From the NCBI GenBank assembly GCA_018292915.2, contig JACVVK020000284.1:385001-449000 (forward strand): DNA of 64,000 bases. Reading direction: 5' to 3'. The notes beneath the pieces were generated by a model. The model ran no database searches. It had not been told where the DNA came from and saw only the letters and a program-made list of their open reading frames with translations. Shown piece after piece: positions 1 through 18,100 of the stretch (position 1 is its first letter; each line of letters opens with the position of its first letter). A program made the position numbers and the translations under genes. This stretch comes from Batillaria attramentaria. Taxonomy: Eukaryota; Mollusca; Gastropoda; Batillariidae.

Positions 1-93
1 TTCATCGTGAGAGAACGTCGATCATCCGAAGCAAGCCACAAAGCCAAGGTCACCCAGGTGCTTGCAGGACAGACTGACAACGTACTCAACATC

Positions 94-3853
<3,760 letters not shown>

Positions 3854-4797
3854 TATTCCAAGTAACATTGTTGTTGGTTTTGGTGTTTGTTTTGTTCTTT
3901 CCTACGCGTCCTTTTTAAAGGTCTGAAATCTCAACAAAAAGCCGCAAAGATTGCGTTTTTTTAAAACTGCGACTCCTTCGACTGTGCATAATCCAGGCAA
4001 CTCTGTCAAAGCTGCAGCGTTTTCAGCGCTTCGGGGACCCTTATAAAACCAGAGCACGAGTTTGCCGTGACATTATTTGGCTGTTGGTCAGTGAGCGAGA
4101 CACAACGCTACAGTGTCTAGCGGGTGTTGAGTGCTGCACGATCTTTCTCGCGCAGTGTCAAAACGCAAACTTGAGCTGTGAAATCAGGCTGCCCTTGGCT
4201 TTTATTGGGGTTTCAGGGGCGCTGAAAACTCTGCAACTGTGACAGAGTTGACTGTGCTTGCATGGTCGACTCTGTAAAAAAATTTCACACTTCGGAAAGC
4301 TTTTTGTTGGGAGCTTAGATCTTTAAGAAGTTCAATGCCATGGCTGTAATATAAACGAAACTCCACTGAAACCTGGAAGCGCGTTGAATTTCGAAACAAC
4401 CGCAGATCTACCGTAGGAGTTGTACGTCATCATCAGACAGTGTGTACTGCATTGCTTTTATTATTATTATTATTACCACCATTATTATCACCAGTAGTAG
4501 TAGTAATAGTAGTAGTAGTAGTAGTAGTATCACCATTATCATTTTTTGATTCTTCTTCCTATTATTAACACAACGATTATTATTATTATTATTATTATCT
4601 TAGTGTTGTTCATCGATATTACCACATCAATCACATCAGTCATATGTTGTGTGCACTGTATTTAAGATGGATCTTTTCATCAGGGATGTAAAGTTGTTTT
4701 TCAAAGATGAATTTGCCAAGAAACACATTCCATGTACCATCAGTTTGTCTTATTAACCGTCACATCTGTTTGACGATCAAGTGGTGCTATTTTACAC

Positions 4798-4803
4798 AAT
4801 AAA
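4798..4803 (+). terminator. Candidate poly(A) signal of LDLa gene 1
   Basis: AATAAA followed within 30 bp by a TG-rich stretch (ctgtttgttgtgtc). It fits as the 3' end of the first LDLa gene, giving a 3' UTR of about 0.95 kb if the last exon is 3795-3853. Confidence 0.45.
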
Positions 4804-5189
4804 TGTTATCATTTGTCCAAATACCACTGTTTGTTGTGTCCTTTATGAGAATAACCATTACGATGTCTTTTATCATAAGAGTGTTTAGGGTAGTGACTTT
4901 AATATCATTTAAGTGAGTTTGAGTTCACGTCAGTCTTTTAAAACGCGGGAGCAGACAACATTTGAGCAGACAACATTTGAGCAGAAAACATCGCTATGGC
5001 GCGTAGCGGCGGTTATGTGCTGCACTGACGAGAAGACTAGATACAGTGATGTTGTCCGCTTAGTGTCCTGCAGCAGACTGACCTGAAATCAAACTCACCC
5101 AGTTTTTTTGTTTTTTTTCTCCTCGGTTTCTGAGACGCAGAGAAGTGTGACAGAGTTGACTATATCCTCTGCACAGTCAGATAGTCAGT

Positions 5190-5191
5190 GC

Positions 5192-5270
<79 letters not shown>
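5190..5270. repeat. (GT)n microsatellite
   Basis: About 80 bp of nearly pure GT between the two LDLa genes. The rest of 4830-7170 shows no coding exon I can support. It holds a CT tract near 5692-5730 and an (AATAC)n pentamer run. Confidence 0.95.
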
Positions 5271-5271
<1 letters not shown>

Positions 5272-6306
5272 ATGACACAGTGTTTATTGGGTGATTTTTT
5301 TTCCTTTTCTTTTTTCGGTCCAGGAAACCTAGATCGTACGATTCTCAGTACATGTAATAACAACCACACCGATCCCTATACTCACTGCCCATTGGACGAA
5401 CATCGTGTGCTATGGGATGTATATCACACGATGCCACGTCACGTCGCGCCACACCATACCGGCAATCGGGGTATCGGTTGCCATTCATCTAGAAACACCA
5501 TAACCACACAGTCACCTACTTGATCAGCCACCCGTAACGACCCAAGCAACCCTCGTACGACCGTCTGTCTCAACACACAAGTCGGATGGCCAGCGTTCAG
5601 CAAATGCGAGTGGCTCAACCGGGTCATGTCAGTACAGACCGAAGCGGCTGAACTGTCGGTGTACGCGCTCCTCAGTCCTAAATTAAGATTTTCTCTCTCT
5701 CTCTCTCTCTCCCTCTCTCTCTTTTCTCTCTCTTTTTTTTTTTGAACCTCAGTTGCATGCAGGCCGCTCAAAACCTTTTTATTTCTTTATTTTTTCATTT
5801 TTTTCTTTCTTTTTTGGGGGGGCTGATCGGCCTCTCTTCATTGGTTCCCCACTGTTTTAAATTAATGCTTTTGAAATTAGTACATGGACAGATGTCTTAA
5901 CTGAGTTTCCTTTTCGAACATGCTTATTATGTTTGTAGGTGTACCGTATCTGTATTTACTTATGCACATTTTGCCAATTAAAATTACATGATTAAGAAAC
6001 TGACATTTCTCCTTAGAGATGCCGCCCTTGTCCGTTATACCAAATAGTACATGTACAGCATTCAAAACAATAAATTCAGATGCCCAAGGCTTCTGTTTTC
6101 GTGACCAAACATGTAACCAAAAGTAACGTGTCCACCATTGGTGTTTATTTTTGTGATTTGCTTAAAAAAAACAATGAGCTAACAACACAAGAAAAAAGAA
6201 AACACAACTATGACCCCCCCCACAAAAAAAAAACAAAAAACGAAAAAAAAACTATGACAAAAACAAAACAAAACACAACAAAACAAACAAAAAAGAGAAA
6301 CTGTCA

Positions 6307-6359
6307 CAACAATACAATACAATACAATACAATACAATACAATACAATACAATACAATA
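6307..6359. repeat. (AATAC)n pentanucleotide repeat
   Basis: About ten perfect copies of a caata/aatac pentamer in an A-rich, low-complexity stretch (6200-6400). Confidence 0.95.
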
Positions 6360-7177
6360 ACTGCCAAACAACATCCACCAAACAACAACAACAAACAACA
6401 ATAACCAGGCTCATTGGCAACCAGAAGAAGTATGTGTTTCAAATTTTCAACCCATTTTTTTCTTTCATTTAAATTTTTTTTCGGGGGTGGCGGGTGGGTG
6501 GAGTTATAGACAAATCATTGTTGTTGTGTTCAGTGTAAGCTGAACCGTTGTTCGATCAATTCAAACCACCCCTCACACTGAAAACTCCACGCTGCATACC
6601 CCTTCCAGTACCTATACCACTATACCACCTATACCACCAGTCACCACCACCACTTACACAAGCCACCCCCGCCAATCCCCACCCCACCCCACCACGGAAT
6701 ACGACCCCCCACTCCTTGAACTACCAGACGTCATCGGCAATGCCGGCTCGAACCGGCCCACGCCAGAAGAATCGTACGATGCTAGGACAACATACGATAC
6801 CTCTATAAAAAGGGGCCACTTGCTTGGAGGCTTTCCAGTGGTTTTTGGCCTAGCGCAGCAAATCAGCAGCCCAGCTGCAGAACTACAGGAAATTTTGTTG
6901 TTGTTGTTGTTCGTCTCACACTCCTCCAGCTCTGCTTTGCATTGGTTGTTGAGTCGGGTTGCGAGCCGATTCGTGTTTTGACAATCTTCTGCGTTTGAAA
7001 AAATTGTTTTGACCGTTGAAAACACAAGCATAAAAAGGTCAGACCAGCCATCTGGCTTATAGAAGCCGCAGCGGTGTTTCTGTACAACAGTCTGAGAGCA
7101 GCTTGCGCCTTGACTGACCAAACTCAAAAGGCCTGTGCTCTAATCGTCAGTTGAGAGGGGCTGATGCAACCGGTGGC

Positions 7178-7184
7178 ATATAAG
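7178..7184 (+). promoter_or_regulatory. Candidate TATA box of LDLa gene 2
   Basis: An atataag sequence lies about 110 bp upstream of the ATG at 7289, which would put transcription start near 7205-7210 and leave an 80-nt 5' UTR. A second TATA-like site (ctctataaaaag, near 6802) lies further upstream and is the alternative. This is inference from sequence only. Confidence 0.35.
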
Positions 7185-7288
7185 TAACCCCTTCGTTTCA
7201 CTGCCGGTACAGAGGCAAAGCTTGCAAAACTTGAAGACATCCGGTTTCAACACAAGTGTTGCCTGCGGTAGTTCCCTACAGACTGACG

Positions 7289-10200
7289 ATGGATCGTTCG
7301 TCGTTTCTCATTCTCATCACACTGGTTATCGCCTTTATCATCGGAACAGTGAGCAGCGTCGGTGCTGGTAAGTCAGTAGTCAGCTTTCACTTTTGTGACA
7401 CTTTGAATTTTCAGAGTTAGTTTTTTTTTGTTTTTTTTTTAATAAATTCTTTATTGTTAAGTGTGTCTGGTCCACACGAAAGTGACAAGTTGGTTAAGAT
7501 AATGTCAATGCCACTGCACAGTCAGTAAGTTATTGTTAATGCCGAAACCGACTGATCTCACGATGCAAAAGACTCGACAAGCAAATATTCACATTGGTAA
7601 ATATAACTTAAGTGTGATTTAGCTGAATGGTTTGCCGGCTTAACGCTTAACCGGTAGTTACTAGTGTTAGTAACAGAGTACATAGATATGCTTCAGGAAG
7701 TATACATGTTGTTAGTTAGTTAGTTAGTTTAGTTAGTTCGTTAGTTAGTTAGTCATTTCGTGGTTCGTGGGCTCGTGAGTTCGTGAGTCAGTCAGTTAGT
7801 TAGTTAGTTTACCGCATTCTTGAACTTTGGAACAAATCCGTTCATACACTTTTTTTTAAATCTGACTTTTTACATTAAGTGAACGTACACTACACTTGAA
7901 TCATTATACAAAACAACACACATAAACCCCCCCCCCAAAAAAAAACAAAACAAAAAAAAACACACACCAAAAACCCAAAAATGGAAAAATTATAACTGAA
8001 AATACAAAGCTCCTCACTACAAGAAGACATCTCAACAATCTGCCCGTTTACCAGCATTTTCAATGGATTACAAACTCGCAACGATTAATACATAACGATG
8101 TTTCCAAAGTGGAAAGAATGAGACTTCAGTCAGCCATGTTGATGCAGACGATAATCTGGCTCTCCTGGCATCTATGCAAAAGTAGGGCAGCGACGGTAGT
8201 CGTCGTATACGATTTCTTGTCACTCAGCCAAGGCACGGTTAACCGTGCTGTAAATAGAGTTCCCTCGTAACTTCGCTCTTTGCCGCGAGGCTGCAAGAAG
8301 AGCCTGAGCCAATAGACGACTCCACTCGGCCGGCAAGCCCCAAGTCCCGCCCCTGTATTCTGCCGTGTATTGGCAAAACACAGTACGTCCATGACGTCAT
8401 TGTGGTATGGGAAAAACCATCACACGAGATGTTTTAATTGTTTTGTCGTAGCTACCGAGCCTCCGGCGAGGTAGCTACGGCAAAGACTAATTGAAACATC
8501 GAGTGGTTTCTTTCGTGGTAAACCACGAGAACTAATCATGTAAGCTGTTTATACCACGAGCATTCAGACGCGTACTATTTTTGCTCTTACCTCTACTGCT
8601 CTGGTCCCATATAATTTCCGCGACATTTTACTTTTCTGGTAAGGTGTCAGTGACTTGTACCCCTCAGAATTCTGCGCACTGACCTGTGAGGAAATGATGC
8701 GTAGGACAGGTGAAAGTGCTTGATCATGTGTTAAGAATATCATTTAAAGCATGTGCTCATGTACTGACATTCAAAAGTGCACTCGCAAATACTTCGCAGT
8801 GATCCAAGCAAAACACAATTTCACCCCCAAAGGTGAACCTAACTCTGCACCGGCCGTGACGTACGAGTTCCAAATGTTTGAAATGACGCACTTTCTGTGC
8901 GTCATTGACTGATGACGTAACTGGAGTGAGTTTTTTTGTGAACTCGTAATCCACTGAGTGGGTTATGAAAAGTCATAACTCACACTGTCTCTCTCTGTTT
9001 CCTTACTATTTTCGGACGTATTGCACTCGTAGTTAACTCACTGAAAAACTGAAAATTTGCACTAGCGAGTGGTGTAAATAACCGTACCTCGAACTTGGAA
9101 CCTTTGCAGACACAGCGGGATCGCACCCAGGCTGTGACAGGAACCGCTTCGTGTGCTGGGTGTCAGGAAGGAATATACCGTGCGTGTGGACGTGTGACGG
9201 ACAGCTAGACTGTCCCGACGGCGAGGACGAGGTCGGCTGCAACGACGACAACCTTGTGGCCGATCAGGGGGACGACAGTGACGATGATGGTGAGTGTAAC
9301 AACGTCTGTCTACACAACCTCGGAGTTCAAGCTTGTGATGGTCCTAGTTTTGGCACACTTCCAGGGTCATCCACTTGGATGAGAGGGTTGCCTGTGTGGA
9401 GCAGAAGTTCAATTGGTCCATACAGATACAGATACAGATAACTTCATTGTCCATGAAAAGGAAATTTGTCTTCGGCTTCACCGACAAATAAATGACTAAA
9501 TACATGAGCTGAGATCACACAAGGGGTGTTGGCTTATCTCTCTCTCTCTCTCTCTCTGGTCGGTCGATGGTCTTGTAGTCAAAAGACTCCGCCACCAGTG
9601 CGAGAGGTCAGGTTCGAGCACTCGGGGCGAAGAGGTTTTCCTTCTCGTGCGTGGCACCGTTCATTCGGGCCGATCGTCGGGGGTTCTCTCCGGGTACTCC
9701 GGCTTCTTTCCTCCCCCCCCCCCCTCAACTTTGGAAATGTTCAGTCCAGAAAATTTGAAAATAAACTCAATTCTAAAATTCCGATAGGCCTACTTAAATA
9801 GCTCAGCTAACCCTTCGCACCACGTGATTGCAATGTCTTCCCCTCCAGTGTGAGAGAATGCGTGTGATTCACGTAAGCGTGCGTGTTGGGTTCAGCTCGC
9901 GGCGCTAAGTTTGAGCCAATAAAAAAAAAATAAAATTGGGTAAAGCGCCCACACAATGTACGGTTATTATTATGATTAATATTAATATGAGTTGGTGGTC
10001 TGGGGCGGTCGGTGGTCTAGTGGTTAAGAGACTTGTCACCAATGCGAGAGGAATTTTTCCTTCTCGTATGTGGCACCGTTCATTCGGGCCGATCGTCGGG
10101 GGTTCTCTCCGGGTACTCCGGCTTCCTCCCCCTCTGCTTTGGAAATGTTCAGCCCACCAAATTTGAAAAATAAATGTAATTCTAAATGCCAAAATTTAAA

Positions 10201-10677
10201 TAGCTGAGCTGACCCTTCGCGCCACGTGATTGTAATACGTTTATGTCCAGTGTGTGGGAGAATGCGTGTGCGTGCGTGTTGGGTTCAGTTCGCGGCGCTT
10301 TGAGCCGATTCGTGAAATTGGGTAAAGCGCCTATACAATACTCATTATTATGATTATGATTATTATACCAACTGCCCCATGATGATCATCATACACGGGG
10401 GAGGGGGGGGGGGGCAATTTCAACTAAGACAATTCTGCTTGTAGTCAGTCATAAAGTTTTTTTTTGTTTTGTTTTTTTGAGTCAGTACCATACATGTAAA
10501 CGTTTTTTTCCCCCTCAGATTTTGATGACGACTCCGACTCGCAGTGTTTTGACGGGGACTTCGAGTGTGCTAACCGAGAGTGTGTGCCGGAGGACTGGCG
10601 GTGTGATAACGACCCCGATTGTGACGACGGCAGCGATGAGTGGAACTGTGAGTCTTGACTTCTTTTGAAAGAACATC

Positions 10678-10722
<45 letters not shown>

Positions 10723-11186
10723 ATGTGTGTGTGTGTGTGTGTGTGTGTGTGGGGGGGGGGGGTTACCCTTTCGCCTCCTTTCTACGTCAGAGTAAGTAGT
10801 GCAGTATTCGAAGTTTCTAATTCTGCCAGTCTCCAACCTCTGGTGAAAAAACAAACACCACCACCACCACCACCAAAAACCCCACAAAAAGACAAGAAAC
10901 AAACAACCCCCCGAGACAGAGCGCGCACACACACACACACACAACAGAGCACAACAATCTATCCACATTTGAAAGCTTATGGCTTTTTTTAATAAGTCTT
11001 TTCCGTCGTCGTTTCACAGGCCAAGACTACGTGAGACCTAATGACGACGATGAAGATGAGGATGAAGATGACTTCTTTGGTGATCGCAGGCATCACCAAC
11101 GCCACAACCAAGGTCACGGTCACCACGGCAACCGTCACCATGGTCACGCACACTTCCGGCACATGCGCAGACGGCACCATAGCTAG
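7289..11186 (+). CDS. Secreted protein with two LDLa domains and an acidic/His-rich tail (tandem gene 2)
   Basis: Four exons in matching phase: 7289-7367, 9110-9289, 10519-10647 and 11020-11186, total 555 nt, 184 residues. Exon 1 is a signal peptide ([16 protein letters not shown], hydrophobic core, small residues before the junction). Exon 2 holds LDLa domain 1 with six Cys and the calcium-site pattern [13 protein letters not shown]. Exon 3 holds LDLa domain 2 with [13 protein letters not shown]. Both end at GTGAGT donors. Exon 4 encodes a run of Asp/Glu followed by about 30 residues dominated by His, Arg and Gly, ending RRRHHS and a stop. The extracellular location follows from the signal peptide and the absence of a transmembrane helix. 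The tail suggests metal or polyanion binding, which is inference. Exons 1 and 2 correspond to exons 1 and 2 of the upstream paralogue. I know no named orthologue. Confidence 0.85.
9557..9960 (+). mobile_element. tRNA-derived SINE copy 1
   Basis: The head (ggtcggtcgatggtcttgta) has an A-box-like part and a B-box-like ggttcgag near 9610. The shared core gggggttctctccgggtact follows, then a body ending in gggtaaagcgcccacacaat and an A/T-rich tail. It is about 80% alike by eye to the copy that starts 450 bp downstream in the same orientation. Intronic between exons 2 and 3 of LDLa gene 2. Confidence 0.75.
10003..10375 (+). mobile_element. tRNA-derived SINE copy 2, direct repeat of copy 1
   Basis: The same head, core and 3' end as the copy at 9557, here with a clearer A box (ggtggtctagtggttaag). 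The 3' end gggtaaagcgcctatacaat runs into a tattatgattat-type tail. Two adjacent same-family copies in one intron could recombine. Confidence 0.75.
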
Positions 11187-11380
11187 CACCAGACACGTGA
11201 GGTCGGATCGCTTAAGCTTCTTGTGCTAGAAAAGTGGACTGTCTGCTGTTCCGGTATTTGACATGTGGATGGTGGAAGGAAGGAAGCAAGGTGGCAACCT
11301 TGCCTACCGACGGTGAAGGAACGTAGAAACTGCATGCAAAGATATACATAAGATTTAGCGAGTTTGAGTGCATGTCACCT

Positions 11381-11422
<42 letters not shown>

Positions 11423-11824
11423 TCTTTATTCACAGATGACCGATACGTGTAACCGGAAAGACTGAAGGCAAACATCAGTTTTGCATCTAGGCAACATCCC
11501 TCACTTCCAAGTTATCCATCGTCGCGATGCTTTTATCCCATAATTATGCCATTTCATACATCAACCATTATTCATTAGATTGACAATTGTGCATAATTTC
11601 CACAATGGTTACCGCAAATGCACGTGAACGCTGTGCTTGCTTCAATTTACTGAGCTCAAAGGTCTTGCCTTGTCTCATGTTCATTTCGTAACTGATCAGC
11701 AATGTGATGCTCTGAAGTAACTGCGATTCAACGAGCAAAAGCCACATTGCCGATACACACTCACCATCCAAAGACCTTGGAAATGTTCAAACCTGTGTAC
11801 CATTTCATGTGCAGCTATTGACAG

Positions 11825-11830
11825 AATAAA
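11825..11830 (+). terminator. Candidate poly(A) signal of LDLa gene 2
   Basis: AATAAA 640 bp after the stop codon at 11186. It gives a plausible 3' UTR that ends about 300 bp before the converging minus-strand gene's predicted poly(A) signal. Confidence 0.45.
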
Positions 11831-11999
11831 TGATTTTGAAACTTTCAGCTTGTCATACAATTTCTTAGGGTGTTATGAAAGGCAGGATGTGACTACATTT
11901 GTCCAGGAATTCAATGCTTATAAGTTACAAAGGAGAGCGCAGTGTGTGGTGTTGAACGTGTCATTTTTCTTCCATGCGCATGTAAAGAAATCTTTTAAG

Positions 12000-12035
<36 letters not shown>

Positions 12036-12139
12036 AAGAGTTTACTTAGTAAAGTGTACTGATGTATCAAATAACCGCAAAGTTCAGCAAAAAGAACCTT
12101 TCATTCACATCAAAGAGACATGGAAATAAGTAGAACCAG

Positions 12140-15100
12140 TTTATTTCTCTGCATGTTACTTTACATATGCCAAATCAAAACCAAAGTGATACGTGACATA
12201 CATGACATACAATAAAAGGTAACAGCATAGAACCAAAAAATCAACACTGACCCATCAAAATGTTAATCGTAACAGGTTTGTGGACAAGCCTCCGTATACA
12301 CATGAAGATATTAAAAACACGCAATGCACACGTCAGCTATACGTAATTTGAACGTTTTACATCATTACAAAGCAAAAAATACACAGTATCCATTCACTGT
12401 TATTTCTAGAAAGCATGTAAAGGGAAATACATCATACAAGTGTAAGGGGGGCAAACTTTATTTTTTATAATAGCAAAGACAAGACCTGCACACATTTACA
12501 AGTACAATAATGTCAAAGAGGTACGCGACATGACATACGGTGTGTACATATCAACTGACATCAGGACAATATTGTAAAATCTGATTACATTAGTTGTACA
12601 TTCTGATGACTGCTACACTACTGTACCAAGGAAGAAGCAGCAACGGGCTGCACACCATAACCCGCCGTCGTAAATGATCTTCGCTTTCAGGCCAGCACCG
12701 AACCATCTCTCTCCCGCTCCCTTCGCTCTCTCTCTCACACACACACACACACGAACCAGCAACTGCATACAGTCTGTAGCACACACTCTCAGTCATACTC
12801 ATACAATGCTCTCTCTCTCTCACTGATCCTTGCAGCATCAGTCTGATCATTCAAAAAGTGAAAAGAAACATCAGTCAAATACTCTTCTTCCCTCCACACG
12901 CCACTGTGGAAGAGTGAGGGGAAAAAAAAAAAAAAAAAATCTTGTCATAGTCATATCTTGTTCTTACATATTAAGAAGAAAATTTATCAATCAAAATGTT
13001 CATATCCAGCCTCAAAATGATATTAATAAGTGCAAGTAATAAGCAGGCCATTTTTTGTTACCCCTCTTCATAAAACATGTCATAGCATACGTATCATCAT
13101 AGTTATGTATGGTAATTGTGCATTGCGCCCTCAAGGGTTTGAGTGTCTCTGCCTACCAGGCAGGGGCTATCACAGCCGTCAAAAGTCATAGAACCAATGA
13201 AAGTGAAGCAAGAGAATCTAGTCAAACGGGAGTTGAACCACGCTCCCAACATGTTACAACACTACAAAACTGATATCACAAGACGGGACACACCAAGCGG
13301 CTGACAACCCCTCCGTTGATGCCAGATTTTGCTGATGCATGTAATGTGTGTACAATTCAACGAGCGGAAAAAAAACCAACCCAAAACACAAATCCTGATA
13401 CTCAAAAATGTAAGAGAGGGAGAAAATGCTACTTCTTAAAACAAACTACACTTCACTGGGGCCCGAGTGTTAAAATATGCTCAATGAAATAAAAAAGGCA
13501 AGTCACAACAGTATTACAGTATTACCTGCTCGTGCTCCCCCAAGACATGTTTAAGACATTGCAGAGAAGTAACATGGCAATGAAACATTGCTGACAAAGT
13601 GTTTAGTCATCATTCATCATTTAAAAAGCTACGTTTCCATGGCAAAAGTTGTACAACTGGGAGTATTGCATCTTTCTGTAGGTACAAAATATTGATTAAA
13701 CTTTCAACATATTTTTTCCTCACACAGAGAATGCTGCAGTGTAATAATAATGACAGCAGCGGCAATACTTTAAAAACAAAATGTTACACTATTAATATTA
13801 TCAGAAAAATGACAAGTTTTGAGTTGGACTTGAAGGAAACAGTTACATTTTATCGCGCATATTTACGCATACTTTGTTTTTCTAAGCGATTCTTTGGATA
13901 ACACAACAAGCGGCAGTGAAAAGTTCAAACATTTCATTTTCATCAACTACTAAAAAGATAAAACTACCATCATATGCATTTCAAGAGCATCATCAAGGTG
14001 TGAATGTTTTGAGGTCTATGTTAATTCAACACTATGTACACACACATCTGTCAAGTTATGTTTCTTCCATGCACATTGCAAAATGGCACCGACATAGTCT
14101 GCTTCCATATACTGACAAGATACATTCATTAATGACTTATTTTCTTCTTTTCAAGGAAAGACATGTTGGATTATCAATCTTTGTTTTTGCAATGCAAGGG
14201 GGGCACAAGAGTAATGGGGAAGTCAAATTCACTATGAAACGATCACGACAAGTGAGGCACTAGTAATAAAACATACATTGGAACCAGAGCATATTTTATC
14301 AGTATCTTTCTCAGTTTAAAATTCATGCTCTATGTACAGTACACTTACATTACAGCATAAGATACAGTGGCAACATCTTCAGACTTACTTGTTTGTAACT
14401 TTAAAAAAAACACAAGAGAACGAGATCAAATTTCACTACGTCTTCATGGAGGCAAAACCATATTTCAGATAATCATTGTAACTAAAAAAGAAAAGAACAT
14501 AAGCATTGTAAGAAAGAAAAAAAATTCAACATTGCAAAGATACAGCAAAATCCTGGAATGACTTTTAACAGTGTTAATACGGTTGTTAGTTAAGGTGAGC
14601 AAATCATTTGGCAAGACTTATCAAATCCAATAAAATAAATGGCATTTGTCAAATGGTAACCAATCATCAAATAGAACAAGAGTCACAATTCAAAGATTCA
14701 TAATGGCATAATCTGAGGACATTTTTCATGAATGCAAAGCTAGGTCTATGGAACATCAGCAACGGCAAATTATCAACTTATAAAATTGCGAACACAAAAT
14801 ACAAATGGCATGATTATCCAAGATATCCAAATAGGCAATTTACAACTTAAAAGAGCACGCATTTGTACACTTACACAATTTCATGTCGAGTTTAAAAAAC
14901 GAAAAAGGAAAATGAGAAAGCTTACCTGAGGGACAAACACCCTGATTGCTGTAGGGGAAACATTCTATAATTTGTTCAACAACGTGACGCAGAACCTCCA
15001 TTCTAGGCATGATTGACTTTTCATAGTTCAATAGAAACATATCACCAAAAAACATCACCTCACATTGTGCAAAAAAAGGACAAAGTAAAAGAAACAAAGA

Positions 15101-18100
15101 AGGTTCATTAGGCAGAAAATGTTTACAATGTTTTGTTGGGGGGCAGCAATGCATCGAAGTAGCATACATTTCTCATTAAAAACCAGCAAAGACCAGTCCA
15201 AAGACTGATCCAACCTGCCTGTTGTGATTCTGATATTTCACTACTACGTAGTAGTAGCTAGTATGTACACTACCAGTTGAATTTATATTCTCACATCATT
15301 GTCATCATGGATAAAAAGGTGGTTTCATGTACTGAATATTAATAATAATAACCTTAGTGCTTTGAGAAATACATCAGTAGTAATGTCATGTCAAAAGAAA
15401 CTCTATGAAGGAAAAGAAAGGGGGTACGGGGGGAAAATGCATGGCACGTGTTCAGAGTGAACCCACTAATGTAGACATCTTTCGTTTTGTTTCATCATCG
15501 TAAGAACATATGCAAATCAGCACATCTATATTTGCTAAAAACATACCATTAAATATAATGACCTAACCATAAAGTCTCACAGCAGAACTTGTCTTCCATT
15601 TCTATCACCCGTTCACACACACAAAAAAAATCCCCCCAAAAACACTCACCATGTAACACATCCACACTCAAACCAGTCACACGCACACTCACTTCAATTA
15701 TCCTTCGCTCAAGGTGTCTGGCATTTGAATCAGTAGCCGACCATCAGGATGAGAAGAGACAGACAGGAGACGAAGACTGGGGGAGTGTGGGGGGGGAGGG
15801 AGGGGAAAATATATCTAGTGACCCAAGACAAAACCTTGGAATGTGGAACTACCACCAGCAAACCACTACACTCTATTCACAAATCGACCAACACTTAAAA
15901 AACAGGTCTCGAGTACAAGAATGAAGGGGTGCTAAAGGAAATAAAATACAAACAAGCAACGCGAATACAAAAAAAAAAGGAAAAAAAAAAGGAAAAAAAA
16001 AAGGGAAAAATTAGTGAACGGGAGATATCCGTCTCGGCGTAGTAAATACTGTAGTTGGTTGAAGTAATAAGAGTAATGATAGATTAACACTGAGAAAAGG
16101 GTTGCTGTGACAAGCTAAAGCCAACTTATCTTAGTAGACACAATAGCGAAGAGTCGTCGGACATCAAACACTGAACACACAAGCTATCCCCGCAAACATC
16201 TGGGCCAAAGGAATCCTGCCAAACAGAAAGAAAAGCACTCTCAGGATACAGTCACAAAATCAGTCAGCAACGTGTCTCATTTCACCAATCAAATGCATAC
16301 TAAATTCTAGAAGTACGATCAGCCACAAAGGGAAGGTATTTATATCCAACAAGCTACACAGGTCGTTTTCCCAACAGTCAAGACACATGAACAGAAATGG
16401 AATTGCTCTGGTGCCATCAATCAATTTTGTGTTTCTACTTACAACCCGACCGCAGAGGGCAGCATCAGGGAAGCGAAGAGGCGACTGGCGTGATCCCCAC
16501 CAAAAGTGGAGTTTAATCAGGCCTTGCGCCTTATGGAGTGACCTGCTTTTCATTTTATGAAATGCACGAGGCAAGCCAAACAATACTTCACCACGAATAG
16601 CATCAACATTAAACTTGATTAAGGGCAATCATCATCATCATCATCATCAAAATTTCAGTGCATTTCTCAATTACTGACCTATTTCAAGCAGTTCAAATTT
16701 CAATCTCAAGACATTGCTTGTCTACTTACCTTGCACTCACCTTTCAGGATGACTAATCCTTGTATAGGGAGTTAAACAGTGCAACATACATGTACCCCCA
16801 AATTAACCACATACTAAACCGACAAACTGTTTCAGTGTTCATGACAGCAAATTAAACAGACAAACAAGCATGCACATGTAACGATACACATTCAGTTCCT
16901 TTCAATTCAGTGTAAGACTGAAAAGCATAAACTGCCTGAGCGCATGGCTGAAAATGTGAGTAATCTGGCATGGGCAAGATATCAAGGAGTATAGAAAAGG
17001 TCAAGGCAATCAAAGTCGAAGAAGATCACTAACGTAATCCCAGCATGTTTAAAACGCAGCACAGCACGAACAATCATTACGCTTCAGACTCTAGCGTCAA
17101 AGAAAACCAGTAAAACCCCAAACAGAGCACTGACAATTTCAATTCAGGACAAGAGCGGCTTTAACAACTTTCTGCAGACACCTAAAAAAACAAAACATCA
17201 AGTGGCAGAATGGGGGAAGGTACAAACAGGGTAGAACCAAACCATGACATTCACCAATGTGTGGAATAAACAAGTAAACCAAATGCATAAAAAAAAGAAT
17301 CCAATGACTGGCCTTGGTTATGGGCAGAGATGAGGTGCCTGCGTACGTGAACGGCTCAATAGTTAATAACATGTCAACGGCACGGCATGAAGACGACTGA
17401 TATTCCTGTATCACGGCATACTATCAATATCATAGAACATGTCAGATGTCAAGGCATGTGGAATGTGTATAACAAATATTACAAAAAGATCTCAATTTTT
17501 GGTGCAAGTCAATCAAAATGCTGAAAATGTCAGACATTTCAAGGATAACAGCAATCAGCGCATCATTTTGTGTTTGAAACGATACATGGATGACGGAGTG
17601 CAATGGCAAAACTGGCAATATTTCAATGTCAAATGGAGCATAAATGCATTGAAATTTCAACCAACAATTAACACCAATCTTTTCCTACCATAATCAAATA
17701 AATGCCAATCTTTTTCATCTAGAGCAACCGCATTCATTATCATCATCAAAGAAACTGCATCCAAACAGTGGCAAATGTATCAGCATAAAGACGTGTTAAA
17801 TTCAGGACATGTTCTTACCAAGACATCTTTTTTTCCTCTCTAAATCAAGGCTTTCATAGTAATGCATGAATATTTCAAGTCAATTTCAAAAACAATGATT
17901 GGATGTTACTAAGATACTACCAAATCCCACGGGGGACTTGGACCCCAGCGCTGATCGCCTGCCATCTGACCATCCCAACTCGCGTTTCTCATCCACCGCG
18001 GGGTGCCTGCTGCCTTTCATAGAGACAAGACTACAATATCTTCAACTTCAAGACAGGCATTTTCAGCAACAGATTTTTGTGATGCAACAAGCAAGCAACA

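Noticed and set aside
13599..14263. Two plus-strand frames of 100-115 codons in the 12-19 kb region
   Set aside because: A/T-rich, without domain, splice or start support. They lie in the probable 3' UTR of the minus-strand gene.
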